Source of the DNA: Euperipatoides rowelli
Lineage: Eukaryota; Onychophora; Udeonychophora; Euonychophora; Peripatopsidae
DNA: 11,933 nt
Assembly: GCA_003024985.2 (NCBI GenBank)
Contig: PXIH01S0004473.1
Reading direction: 5' to 3' (one strand)
The first letter of the stretch is position 1; every line of letters starts with the position of its first letter. The translations under genes and the position numbers were made by a program. Below, one piece after another: positions 1 to 8,183 of this stretch. The notes beneath the pieces were generated by a model that made no database searches, was not told the DNA's origin, and saw only the letters and a program-made list of their open reading frames with translations.

Positions 1-535
1 ATTAAAAAAAATAATTCCAAAAAAAAAAAAGTTGTTTAGAAATTTAAATTTAATAAATATTTCTACATAGGTCAAAGGTCATATAAATGATCCTCTGCGT
101 TCAAGATTTTTTATGATGTAATCGAGAGTAAGCAGTATCACAAAATGAGCAATCTTTCATAGCATAAAAACAAACAACCCATGTTAGCCATGAATCGATA
201 GAGTTCAATTCTTTTGAATTTAGACAGAGATAATTTCCAATATTTAAGCTAAACGTACAAAAAATTATAAGTATAATATTTAGGGGTCTAATTAGTTTAT
301 TTTGCAAAATCACTTAGTCTAGTACATTTGAACATAAATTAATTTAAACAATATACAGTAGATATTGGCTTTATTAACAGATTTATAAGTTTAAATTTAG
401 ACAAAATATAAATTAATATTTAACTAATTTTCAAAAATTAACTATTATAATAATAATAATTAGGTTTGGATTTTTTACACCCAATTGTTAGTATCCCTGC
501 ATCCATGTTCCATTCATACTCAGTAGTCTTGTTGC
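1..535. other. AT-rich sequence without a recognisable gene
   Basis: This stretch is dominated by A and T runs and short TTAA/TAAT words. Open frames on either strand are short and of low-complexity composition, with no family motif. It includes a TAATAATAATAA-type microsatellite near 446-461. From about 480 the composition becomes more balanced, which leads into the coding relic on the minus strand. I see no RNA gene or transposon end here. Confidence 0.5.
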
Positions 536-787
536 TTATCGTCTATATACCTCGTCAATATCCTGTTGCAGTCTCTTCATTACCTTTCTGCATCTTATCC
601 ATTTTCTTAATTTGTACCTATCTTTGCAGGCACCATTGTACCTGATCTTGGCGTGTTTTTTGTCCGGATTCTTAATCGTTGTCCGCCATTTTTCTTCTTA
701 CAAATTATTCTCTGTTTTGAAAATATCCCATTTAAGGTTTAACTTCTTTCCACTTCTTTCTATTTGTAAAGTTACTCTTTCCTTGGT
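536..787 (-). pseudogene. Degenerate coding relic, unrecognised basic protein fragment
   Basis: Read on the minus strand from 787 down to a TAA at 538-536, this is an 84-codon frame broken only by one internal stop (codon 30, at 700-698). The second half (53 codons) is rich in Lys and Arg and includes the stretches KNPDKKHAKIRYNGACKDRY and VMKRLQQDIDEVYRR, which read like real protein rather than AT-rich noise. GC content is clearly above the flanks. There is no convincing splice acceptor at the upstream edge and no start codon, so I read it as a decayed fragment, probably of a mobile-element protein. I do not recognise the family. An old host exon is the alternative. Confidence 0.4.
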
Positions 788-1141
788 TAATTTTTAATTT
801 ATAGCTATTTAGATAAAAATTTCAACGCTAAATTATTTTCCTAAAAATTGGGAGTGAAATTTTTTTTGACATCTACAGTATATAGCCTATTTGGCACATG
901 TACTGTATATATAAGTTTTTATAGATCTTGATGCATTATTTTCTTCTGGAGATCTTATCTAGATTAATAAAATTAAATGGTAGGGAGTATAAGATATATA
1001 ATGCATGCTACCCAAAACAGCAATTTAAAAAAGAATTGTAAAAAATAAGAATTTGCAGAGTTAAGCATTTGTGTACTTGGTATAGGCTACATGCTGAATT
1101 ACTGAGGTCTGAATACAAATTACAATAAGCTTAATGTAGTG
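788..1141. other. AT-rich spacer, no gene seen
   Basis: Only short simple-sequence tracts are visible, with two TAC(A/T)GTA heptamers (874-880 and 901-907) only 20 bp apart. No coding frame, splice-site pair or transposon terminus stands out. Confidence 0.5.
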
Positions 1142-1262
1142 ATATGACTGGCACAATGGATAATGTACCTCACTCAACACTCAAGGATTCTGGGTTCAAA
1201 TTTGGGTCCTCCTACTAAAATAATATGGGTTTTTAAGGTTTTTTTTAAAAAAAAAAAAAAAA
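1142..1262 (+). mobile_element. tRNA-derived SINE, plus orientation
   Basis: An RNA polymerase III A box (TGGCACAATGG, 1149-1159) is followed 44 bp later by a B box (GGTTCAAATTT, 1193-1203; the consensus is GGTTCGANTCC). The A/B order and spacing match a tRNA-like head. After the head come about 40 bp of unrelated sequence and a long A run ending near 1262, as expected of a retroposed SINE tail. The T-stem no longer pairs well and I could not find a convincing target-site duplication, so the copy is probably old. Its A box resembles that of the SINE at 9024-9291, but the rest differs, so the two are probably different families. Confidence 0.6.
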
Positions 1263-1677
1263 AATTGGCAGATTTGTTGATGTACATATTGTAAATTAAT
1301 CTGTTTAATACAAAAGTCTACAATTTAAGAATTGTAGATTAGATAAGATGCATATTCTGTTCATGTCTAAGAGTATTGGTCATGCAGTAACGTGCACAGT
1401 CACCAAACGTCTGCACATATACTCCGGGGATGTGGTTTAGTCACCAGGGGGAACAGTAGCTCTGCAGTTTTTTTCCATTGTTATTGACTATAGGGAATTT
1501 TTCTTTATACAGAACGACTCATTAAAAATGTTTCTGTGTAAAATCCACATAGGCTAATTATGACTGAGACGGATGACTGAAGGTGGGAAATTTGTTCTTC
1601 AGAAGAACCAAAATATTACGAGTTTATGATTTATAGAATAAAGAAGATATTGAGTTTGCAGTAAAAATAGAAGAATG
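1263..1677. other. Intergenic sequence with one CTCF-like word
   Basis: No open frame, tRNA-like head or transposon end is visible. The segment 1381-1470 is less AT-rich than its surroundings and contains TCACCAGGGGGAAC at 1441-1454, which fits 12 of 14 positions of the CTCF core consensus CCASYAGRKGGCRS. Confidence 0.4.
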
Positions 1678-2195
1678 TTAAGCCTGAGTTAGACGATACA
1701 ATCTGCATACAAATTCTTATCAATTACAAATCATCACACAACCATCCATTGCATGAACGCGTGCAATTTCAATGTCATATAATTAAAAATAAAATAATCA
1801 AGCCAAATGAATTTAAAATTTATTTGATATTTATTTCAATTATAAAATGTTTAAGTAGGGAGAATGCTTTTATAAGTGCAAAAAAATTTTTTTTTTTTTG
1901 AAAAATATACTGTAAACTTATTGAATAGATTTAAACGTGATATAGACTACTATTAATAAATTCCATAACTTTTTTTTTATTTACTTTTTATTCTGTTTAA
2001 AATGATGCGCAGAAAATAGCCGTCGATATAAATTTTTTTTTTTTTTTTTTTATAAAAATATATTTTTCCTAATCAGCAAGAAGTTTATTTTTATGAGATG
2101 TTAATGCGTTTATTCAAGAATTTTAAATTACTAATTAGACTACTACAGGATCTTAAAGAGCTGGCATACTAGTAAAAAATCAGCAAGATGTTCTA

Positions 2196-2322
2196 AACCA
2201 CGGAAAAAAAAAACATTCCATAACCGGGTCAAATGGGAATCGAACCTATGGTATTCCCAGCATATGACTTTGACTTGATAGCATCCAGCATTGCTACGAC
2301 AACCATCAAGTCAGGAAAAAAT
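2196..2322 (-). mobile_element. tRNA-like SINE, minus orientation, nested in the TTAA element
   Basis: On the minus strand, TAGCAATGCTGG resembles an A box and is followed by a near-consensus B box, GGTTCGATTCC, within 2230-2245. The A-box region sits inside a bulged hairpin: GACTTGA pairs with TCAAGTC, and TAGCA pairs with TGCTA inside it. The B box lies in a second inverted repeat (TGGGAAT with ATTCCCA). Downstream is a run of nine or more T on the transcribed strand, a possible polymerase III stop. An 8-bp direct repeat, ATGTTCTA (2188-2195 and 2323-2330), flanks the unit and may be the target duplication, but 8 bp is short enough to arise by chance. Confidence 0.5.
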
Positions 2323-2434
2323 ATGTTCTATATCAACATATATATTTTAGCTAATCTCTTCAAGCTTTCTGCATTCGATCAGTGCTGTTTCACTAGATTT
2401 AATATTCTAACACCAGATGTGGCAGCAATATTGA

Positions 2435-2446
2435 GGGGGGGGGGGG
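2435..2446. repeat. Poly-G run of 12
   Basis: Twelve consecutive G are followed within 4 bp by five more. This is unusual in so AT-rich a window, and it lies within the TTAA element. Confidence 0.9.
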
Positions 2447-3242
2447 ATGAGGGGGAAGGATCCAGAAAGTAAACTCTTGCCAGCATTATTATTTCAAGAC
2501 AATAAATTTAAAAAAAAACTTATTTGCTGTGAAATTGGCTAAAGATGTTATGCAGTTATTGAAATAATTAAAGTTAGTCTTAATTAAAAAGAAATTGGGT
2601 AAAGAAGATAAATGTTTTTATAAACTATATTGAATGATTTTTTTTTTTTAAAAAAAAAGAAGAAATCTCTACTGTAGTTTTCTTTTTTAAATTAAGACCA
2701 AAAATTATGCCGTAGACATACTCTATGTATCAATCTATATTTTGTATAGGCTGATCACCATACCATACTTTCATCGCTATGTACAGTATCTCACACTAAA
2801 CAATAACTTTTAGCTTAGCTTTTTTTTTTACCCCATGAAAGGTTTATTTAACCCTCATATTTAAACTGCTAAATTAATCACAGTTCAATATTAAATTTTT
2901 CAAATGATATTCATGTTTTAGGAGTCCATGATGTTTTTTTTTCAAACTTCAACACTGATCATGTGTTGATGCAGTGCAATCATTCTATTTGTAGGCACAT
3001 TCGATGACCGGATAGAAGTTCATTTCATTCAATTTACGATCAACACTTTTCAGCGTCTCATCGATTCAAACTGCAAGCTATCTAGGGCAATCACGTCGTG
3101 AGCGATGAAAATTTAATGCAGATTGGATCGTCTAATTCGGGCTTAACATTATGAATCTTATTATATAATTCAGACTTTCCCCGATTTTTTTTCATGCACA
3201 AGATTTTTCCCACTTAGATTAACCGAAGAACAGAGAATATTA

Positions 3243-3420
3243 TAAATGTATGTATTTGTTTTATTAGTATTATTATTCGACTTATTATTATTATTAGTTG
3301 TAGAAATATTTAGAACAGAGAATAGTATTTTTCTTAGTAGTATTAATTTATTAGATGTATTAGTCTTAGGATTATTATTTTTAGATTAATCTTATTAATA
3401 TTAGCACATAGCAGACAATA
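3243..3420. repeat. TTATTA-type simple repeat tract
   Basis: The sequence is built from imperfect TTATTA and TTAGTA units, for example TTATTATTATTATTAG near 3282-3298. It is interrupted rather than clean, and looks like an old expanded microsatellite or the low-complexity tail of a retroelement. Confidence 0.6.
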
Positions 3421-3514
3421 TTGTTAGGGCTTAAAATAGAATATTATTAGAATCATTGTATGTCATTTTGGACAAGTTTTGATATATTCAGTAAGCTCAG
3501 TACTGTTAGGTTCT

Positions 3515-3720
3515 TAATTCAGGGGGGAAATCTTTCAGTATTAGATATAATTTGGGGACAAGGGGGAGGAGAGAAGGTAAATTGGGGGATGGGATTGTGA
3601 ACCAAATTGTTCTCATCATTGTTTTATTAATCAGTCACATGTATAATTTTTAGTTTTAGCTAGGGCCCATTTGACTTCAACTCTTAAAGGGCTTTTCATT
3701 TAGTTGTAAATAAAATATGA
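3515..3720 (+). other. G-rich tract and possible retroelement or mRNA 3' end
   Basis: Between 3552 and 3595 there are several G runs (GGGG, GGGGG, GGGGG, GGG). After them the sequence becomes less AT-rich, with paired GGGCCC and GGGC words at 3660-3692, and ends in an AATAAA polyadenylation signal (3709-3714). This layout is typical of the 3' end of a non-LTR retrotransposon or of a polyadenylated transcript. No preceding coding frame survives, so the assignment is tentative. Confidence 0.3.
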
Positions 3721-4274
3721 TCATTTCTCTATGGAAGGAGAAACATATATATTTATATTCATTTCTGTTCATATCATGTCAATAAAAAATACTATTAGTT
3801 ACGGTAATAGTACTGTATATACAAGATGCCAAATGTTTATTGTCAATGTCATAAACTTGGATCAAATTTTCATATAATTCAATGAGAAAAAGTAACGTCG
3901 GTTTTGACAGTGTGCTGCTATTAGTGTAAGTTACTTGATAAAAATAGCTGAACAAAAGTATAACTACTAGTAAATAAAATAGTTACAAAAGCAACAAGTT
4001 ACAGTTACTAATTTTAAAATATTTACTGGACAATATATTTTTTAAAGGTAATTAAAAGTAATCCAGTAATTAAAATATTTAGGTTACCTGTACTATGAAT
4101 ATCTTAGTACAGACTAAACAAATTAAAAAATTTACAGCTAAAAAATATTTTTCTTAAATTATGATGCAATGTTTATGGATTTTTTTTCTAGTCTAATTCC
4201 TTAGTAAATAAAATGATCTAATATGGCTTATGTACATTTACTTATTAATTAAAAATGTTGATATAAGTAATTAT

Positions 4275-4930
4275 GAGGGTAATTCATAAAGTAAATACTG
4301 TTTTTAAATTTTTCCATTTCAATGCTTCAATCATTATTTTACACAAGCAAGCTAACTTCTTCCATTCATTGGCTAGTCACAGACTAAATTATGACTCAAT
4401 TTGAGCTTGTTTAGATTTTTTAAAATAATTATGTTTAAAATATTAAAAAAAAAATCGATGTGCCCTGAACTGTGAAATAAAGTCTGTCATCCATTTCCTG
4501 AATGCAATAAATTTGAAACTGGCTGAATTCATCGACATATTGTTAGACCTTGAAAAAAACTGCTTTGTGCAATCCAGAACAAAATGTGTGGCCTGTTTAC
4601 TCATGGAGTTGTGGTTGCTGCATGAAAATGCTTGTCGGACTCACACTGCTTCTCAAACTCAACCACTCATCCCAAAATTTGCTTGGGAACAATTTAACCT
4701 GCTCCCCTACAGACCTTTTTTAAAGGTCTCCCAATATGCAGCTGACTTCATTGATTTGTCGATGAAGGTCAGGAAATGGAAATCTGACCATATTTCACAG
4801 TTGGAGAACAGATCCATTTTTTTTAACATTTTTTAAAAAAGTATATAAAAAAAATCTAAACAAGCTCAAATTGAAGCACTGAAATGGAAAAATTTAAAAA
4901 CGGTATCCTAGTTACAAAATTGTTAAACTC
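4275..4930 (+). mobile_element. Mariner relic with long inverted-repeat arms
   Basis: The outer left arm (about 4275-4331) is an inverted copy of the right arm (about 4870-4930), with a long well-matched core around TTTTTAAATTTTTCCATTTC. An inner arm segment (4400-4421, GAGCTTGTTTAGATTTTTT) matches 4847-4870. The left arm has an extra 65-70 bp between two copies of TCAAT, absent from the right arm, which suggests a deletion between short direct repeats on the right. TA dinucleotides at 4272-4273 and 4931-4932 are the likely target duplication. Between the arms lies a transposase remnant (4513-4836). The outermost 25 bp have diverged. Confidence 0.7.
4513..4836 (+). pseudogene. Mariner transposase C-terminal fragment with lost catalytic residues
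   Basis: A mostly intact frame of 107 codons, opening at a non-ATG codon, matches the C-terminal half of the mariner (DD34D) transposase. The motif normally read as LHDN followed by HTA appears here as LLHENACRTHTA, so the second catalytic Asp is Glu (residue 38) and one residue is inserted. The WEQF and PY segments follow (residues 58-66). The usual SPDLAPSDY stretch is RPFLKVSQY, so the third catalytic Asp is Gln (residue 74). It then jumps to AADFIDLSMKVRKW, which resembles the family's C-terminus, so about 25 residues are deleted. The N-terminal DNA-binding region and first catalytic Asp are absent. It cannot be active. Confidence 0.75.
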
Positions 4931-5217
4931 TACCATCAGAATAATCTTATGTCTATTAAGGTTACATTAGATTTCATATTAAAACTTGAGTAAGATTAAT
5001 GATTCATTTGACTAAATATCTGTAATCTTTGAAGAAAATGTTGAAGAAAAACAAAGAATTATGGATAAATCTAAAAAAGTAAGTATAATGTTATTTTCTT
5101 CTAAAATGTAAATCTTTATCTAAAATGATACACTATAATAAAAGTAATCAAACACAGTTACACACAAATGTAACAAACTGTAACTAGTTACTTTTATTCA
5201 GTTACTATATAACACTG

Positions 5218-5438
5218 ACTATAATTCAGGGATTTTTAGGTTGCTTTGGGACATCGTTAAAATAGATTTTGAGGATGTTGATGAACAATTTGTTAGATGT
5301 TTTTTTACTTGTTAAACTTATTATAATTACATTTGCTTTGAATAATGTATTTGGATACAGTTCCATTTTTAAAAACAATATTAAAACTTATATTTAATTA
5401 TTATAGTAAAGAGCAGAGCTCAGCAACAGACAGCTCAT
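5218..5438. other. Spacer, no gene seen
   Basis: AT-rich sequence between the hAT-like element and the next inverted repeat. I see no coding frame of note, tRNA-like head or transposon end. Confidence 0.4.
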
Positions 5439-5510
5439 GGCCGCATTCAGTCCACATATATATTTTGTGTGACACATCGGCCATCATATTGCACTACATT
5501 TCATGCGGCC
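5439..5510. repeat. Perfect 8-bp GC-rich inverted repeat, possibly part of a hAT-like end
   Basis: GGCCGCAT (5439-5446) is mirrored by ATGCGGCC (5503-5510). The GC-rich words and the CAGAGCTCAGCAAC stretch just upstream (5415-5428) resemble the ends of some hAT elements, whose termini often carry GGCC-rich words. No second end or target duplication was found, so the assignment is weak. Confidence 0.3.
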
Positions 5511-5551
5511 TGTCAATGCTTGGCCAAAATAAAAATATTCAGCAGGTCTCA

Positions 5552-5641
5552 GTGAGTCAGTTGGCAAGAAGGCAGGCTGCCAACCAAGACATCCCGGGTT
5601 CGAATCCCGCTTAGGGCATGGACGTCATGTGACGTTTAAAA
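5552..5641 (+). mobile_element. Short tRNA-derived retroposon with 21-bp target duplication
   Basis: A perfect B box (GGTTCGAATCC, 5597-5607) and an A-box-like word (TGAGTCAGTTGG, 5553-5564) mark a tRNA-like unit lacking its 5' acceptor strand. Direct repeats of 21 bp (5531-5551 and 5642-5662) differ at two positions and bracket it exactly, so this is a real retroposition event. The body is only about 90 bp: a tRNA head plus a short tail with the inverted repeat ACGTCA-tg-TGACGT and a few A. It could be a very short SINE or a retroposed tRNA pseudogene. The anticodon stem is too degraded to name the tRNA; GCC (Gly) is one possible reading. Confidence 0.72.
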
Positions 5642-5747
5642 AAAAATATTCAACAGGTTTCACACTATGCTGGAAAATATTTAAAGAATGTATATTTTTC
5701 AAGCAGAAGCAACTCCTTTAATTTAGCTGTGTGATTTAGATCTTGGT

Positions 5748-5850
5748 ACGCCTCTGTCTGGGGAATGAAGGTTTCCCCGGACTCGAACTAGTTGCAAGAT
5801 TAGCCACCGTAGCGTCGAGTGGTGTGCCTTCACCACTCGACTATCCCGAC
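5748..5850 (-). mobile_element. tRNA-derived SINE head, minus orientation, A box in an 11-bp perfect hairpin
   Basis: On the minus strand the A box TAGTCGAGTGG (5843-5833) is preceded by a 7-nt acceptor-like GTCGGGA and followed by the B box AGTTCGAGTCC (5789-5779). The A box overlaps a perfect 11-bp inverted repeat with a 6-nt loop (5814-5824 with 5831-5841). Downstream of the B box a second stem, GGGGAA with TTCCCC (5760-5765 and 5773-5778), follows. The A box and head resemble class II (Ser/Leu-type) tRNAs. No A-rich tail or clear target duplication was found, so the 3' limit is uncertain. Confidence 0.6.
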
Positions 5851-5853
5851 AGG

Positions 5854-6145
5854 GTATTTGATCAAAATTGTTAAGATACAAACTTCTATGGCTATAAATC
5901 AGCATGTCATGTGACACTGAAATCTTATATTCATTAATGTACTTTGTGTAATTCCCATAAGAGCTGGCAATGAAAATGTTTTAGAGTGCAAAGCATTGTC
6001 ATTAAAATTGTTATAAATTTTATGTTATAATTGTTATAAAATTTGTCTATAAATTTTATTGAGATTACCATTTCTCATAGCATGCTTTCATAAGCTTTTG
6101 ATTGAAAGAGAATCAATTTTTTATTCACAAACTTCTCTGGTGAAC
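5854..6145. other. Spacer, no gene seen
   Basis: AT-rich sequence with a short repeat of TTGTTATAAATTTTAT-like words near 6008-6058. No coding frame or RNA gene is visible. Confidence 0.4.
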
Positions 6146-6154
6146 ATGCAAAAA

Positions 6155-6539
6155 TTTTTTTTTTTTTTTTTTGGCTATCTTCGCCAATTACCCGCCTGAC
6201 GACTAAGGCGAAATCATAATTCGGAAACTATTTACAGATATTTACAGTATTTATGGTTTGACAATACTGACTGCCCGCTATTTTAACAACTGGAAGTTCA
6301 GATGAAACCATATCTACGTGTTGTGTAACTTCGTTTGCATGACACAAACAGTGGAACACAACTTCAATCGGTTATAACTACTGGGTTGAAAGCACCTNGT
6401 TTCTCTCTATCTTTCAGAAAGAAAGACAGATCGAAAGCGAGGCCGGACAGCTCAAGCCGCGAACCCTGATCGATAGCTTGGGCTTATACCAAGAACACGA
6501 AGCAGTGCAGCCAACCCACTGTGCCACTGCCCCTTGGCT
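6155..6539 (-). mobile_element. Full-length tRNA-derived SINE, minus orientation, with 13-bp target duplications
   Basis: Direct repeats ATGCAAAAATTTT (6146-6158 and 6540-6552) flank the unit exactly. On the minus strand it opens with a tRNA-like head: acceptor-like GGGGCAG, consensus A box TGGCACAGTGG (6526-6516) and B box GGTTCGCGGCT (6465-6455). A body of about 280 bp follows, then an A tail of about 18 (6155-6172, read as T on plus). Near the 3' end TTCGCC and GGCGAA form an inverted repeat about 30 bp apart, a layout seen in LINE and SINE tails recognised by reverse transcriptase. The body also has a hairpin around 6402-6440 and the N at 6398. This is one of the best-preserved retroposons in the window. 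Confidence 0.85.
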
Positions 6540-6642
6540 ATGCAAAAATTTTAGGTTTAAATTTTCCATTAATAGATAATACACACTCGATGAAAAGAAA
6601 AATTAAAGTAATAGAGAGTATCGAACACACACAATAGCTAAT

Positions 6643-7430
6643 AATGAAATATATGAAACTCAGCTGGATGAACAATATACTTATGATAAACATAATAATC
6701 TTGTCCCTATATTCAACTATTATCTTCCATATACTGAGATTACCACAAAGGAATATATAAGAAAATACAAAGAATCTTAAAAAACTTTATATTGGGAAAA
6801 TTTTGATGTTATGAGAAATCTACAAATCCACACAAAAAAATGGCACCTGGCATCATAGATATAAAACATCTGAACTACATAATGATTCATAATCTACTAA
6901 GATCTATCATTAATGAAAATCTAATGAAACATGGAATAGGGCCTTGGTCTATAACGTCATCCAAAACGTATTATCTAATGTCAACAAAATAACTTACAAA
7001 GAATATAGTTAATGTCTATTTGCTGCAGATATAAAATTCTCAGAGTTTAGGAACAGGAAAGTCAATATTAAAGTAATTTTAAAAAAATCAAACTGCAATT
7101 CACAATAGAAAATTTCACGGTCAAGTATATGTTGGGGATTTTCCCCTACCAGAGTAAGATTGAGAAGAATGAACATGCCAGGAATAACCGACTTTTCTTT
7201 TGTGGAAGAGAATCAGAAACCTCTGCACATAATTTTTGGCAATGTCCCATAGTCAGTCAAGTCACTGGCCTATTCTATGGTCAAATAATTTATGGAGCTT
7301 ATTCTAAAGATGGGCCATTATGTTTGGTGTCTAGAAGACAAGATGCAATACAATCCTTAATCAGGTAAAACTAAGAGATATATTGGAGAACATATTCCAA
7401 CTGATGAAAAAATTATGAGTATTACTTTTT
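6643..7430 (+). pseudogene. LINE (non-LTR retrotransposon) C-terminal relic
   Basis: Fragments in more than one frame resemble the C-terminal part of an L1/Tx1-type LINE polyprotein. From 6643 one frame reads IFNYYLPYTEITTKEYIRKY. From 6840 a shifted frame reads APGIIDIKHLNYMIHNLL and then INENLMKHGIGPWSI, like the KGGLG-type region after reverse transcriptase. From 7129 the first frame resumes with LFFCGRESETSAHNFWQCP, which fits the Cys/His-type C-x2-3-C, ET, H-x3-4-C motif near the end of such proteins. Frameshifts and stops make it inactive. The reverse transcriptase core is not present in the window. Confidence 0.7.
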
Positions 7431-7633
7431 TTTAATTCATATAATTTTAACATTATACAGGGTTATTACAAATGAATCATCAGGGTTTAAGTCCCATAAT
7501 TTCAAAGCTATGGATTTTACTCACTCATACGTCATACCACTTACATAATAAAAGAGAATCTCTCAAAGTTTAAAAATTTGTGGCCAAAGTTTCTTGTGAC
7601 AAAATAGGTTGCAGCATGAGCTGCAATTACAAA

Positions 7634-7909
7634 ATGGTAACTATGCAGCACAAAGGTGTTATTAAAGTACAGCATGCTTTCAGAAGACAGTACAAAACAG
7701 AACCACCAGGTCACCAGAGCATACTGATGCTGGTATCGGCAGTTCAATGACCAAGGTTGCCTATGTAAAGGTAAAAGCACCGGATGACCAAGCGTTTCTC
7801 AAGAAATGGTGAGAGATTTAGGCAGGGTTTCACACGCAGCCCACAAAAGTCAATAGCCCGTGCAAGTCGTGAACTTGGAGTAACACGGCCAACTGTGAGA
7901 AAGATTTGA
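7634..7909 (+). pseudogene. Mariner-type transposase N-terminal helix-turn-helix fragment (DUF4817-like)
   Basis: The frame from ATG 7634 reads KGVIKVQHAFRRQYKTEPP, the first helix-turn-helix segment of this arthropod-rich transposase type. Soon after, the reading shifts by two to FNDQGCLCKGKSTG, the canonical linker, followed by a stop. The original frame returns at 7817 with FTRSPQKSIARASRELGV and RPTVRKI, the second helix-turn-helix, and ends at TGA 7907-7909. Two frame changes and several stops make it non-functional. Assignment rests on recognising these motifs from established knowledge of the family. Confidence 0.75.
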
Positions 7910-7973
7910 CAATGCCAGTTACAACTGAAACTAGACCATCAGCAGCTCTTGTAATAGTTAAAGCTGGACAATT

Positions 7974-8183
7974 ATGTTTTGCTGCCTGTTGATATTCAGC
8001 TATGAAGCAGTATTCCATTTATCTGGAAAAATGAATCATCATGTCAGGCTATGGGGCATGGAATATACTCATGCAATAATAGAACATGAATGGGATACAC
8101 CAAAACTAAAAATGTCTTCTGCACTATTTCACAGTATTACTCATTGTTTTATGTGCATTACTTTGAAAAATACAGTATTTTGA
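7974..8183 (+). pseudogene. Mariner transposase catalytic fragment, first catalytic Asp changed to Tyr
   Basis: This 69-codon open frame reads IFSYEAVFHLSGKMNHH, then VRLWGMEYTHAIIEHEWDTP. The family consensus has FSDEA at this point, where D is the first of the catalytic triad. Here the codon at 8001-8003 is TAT, so the residue is Tyr (residue 10). The later catalytic acidic residues are deleted, and the frame stops just before the right inverted repeat. It sits downstream of the helix-turn-helix fragment in the same element. Confidence 0.75.

Larger units (their letters stand above)
1682..3142. mobile_element. TTAA-flanked DNA transposon relic with terminal inverted repeats
   Basis: The left end (1682-1708, beginning GCCTGAGTTAGACGAT) is matched as an inverted repeat by the right end (3116-3142; on the minus strand it begins GCCCGAATTAGACGAT), with 24 of 27 positions identical and weaker similarity further in. 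Each end abuts TTAA (1678-1681 and 3143-3146), the target duplication used by the piggyBac and Kolobok superfamilies. The termini are not the CCC type usual for piggyBac, so the superfamily is open. At about 1461 bp with no transposase frame left, it is non-autonomous or decayed. It contains a nested tRNA-like SINE (2196-2322) and a run of 12 G. The inner part of the right end (about 3000-3115) is less AT-rich and could be a coding relic. Confidence 0.6.
3908..5217. mobile_element. Probable hAT-like element with AGTAAC/GTTACT subterminal repeats
   Basis: The left end begins CAGTGT (3908), and the right end read on the minus strand begins CAGTGTTATATAGTAAC (from 5217). Both arms are crowded with AGTAAC, GTTACT and CTAGTTAC words (about 3891-4095 and 5145-5210). 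Short CAGTG termini with many subterminal copies of one short motif are typical of hAT elements. The flanking 8-mers do not match, so the target duplication is lost or the boundary is slightly wrong. A mariner relic has inserted inside (about 4275-4930); without it the element would be about 650 bp and non-autonomous. No hAT transposase frame is visible. Confidence 0.42.

Noticed and set aside
101-313. Minus-strand 70-codon open frame
   Set aside because: It has AT-driven Ile/Leu/Asn/Lys composition, no family motif and no splice context. It reads as a chance frame.
3552-3595. G-quadruplex in the G-rich tract
   Set aside because: Four G runs exist, but one loop is about 19 nt long, so a stable quadruplex is doubtful.
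5024-5085. Exon-like frame ending at a GTAAGT donor (EENVEEKQRIMDKSKK)
   Set aside because: The donor matches consensus, but the frame is short, lies within the right part of the hAT-like element, and has no good acceptor. It is more likely chance or a transposase remnant.
5597-5607. Functional tRNA gene at 5552-5641
   Set aside because: The B box is perfect, but the 5' acceptor strand is missing, the anticodon stem does not pair, and target duplications flank it. It is a retroposed copy, not a working tRNA gene.
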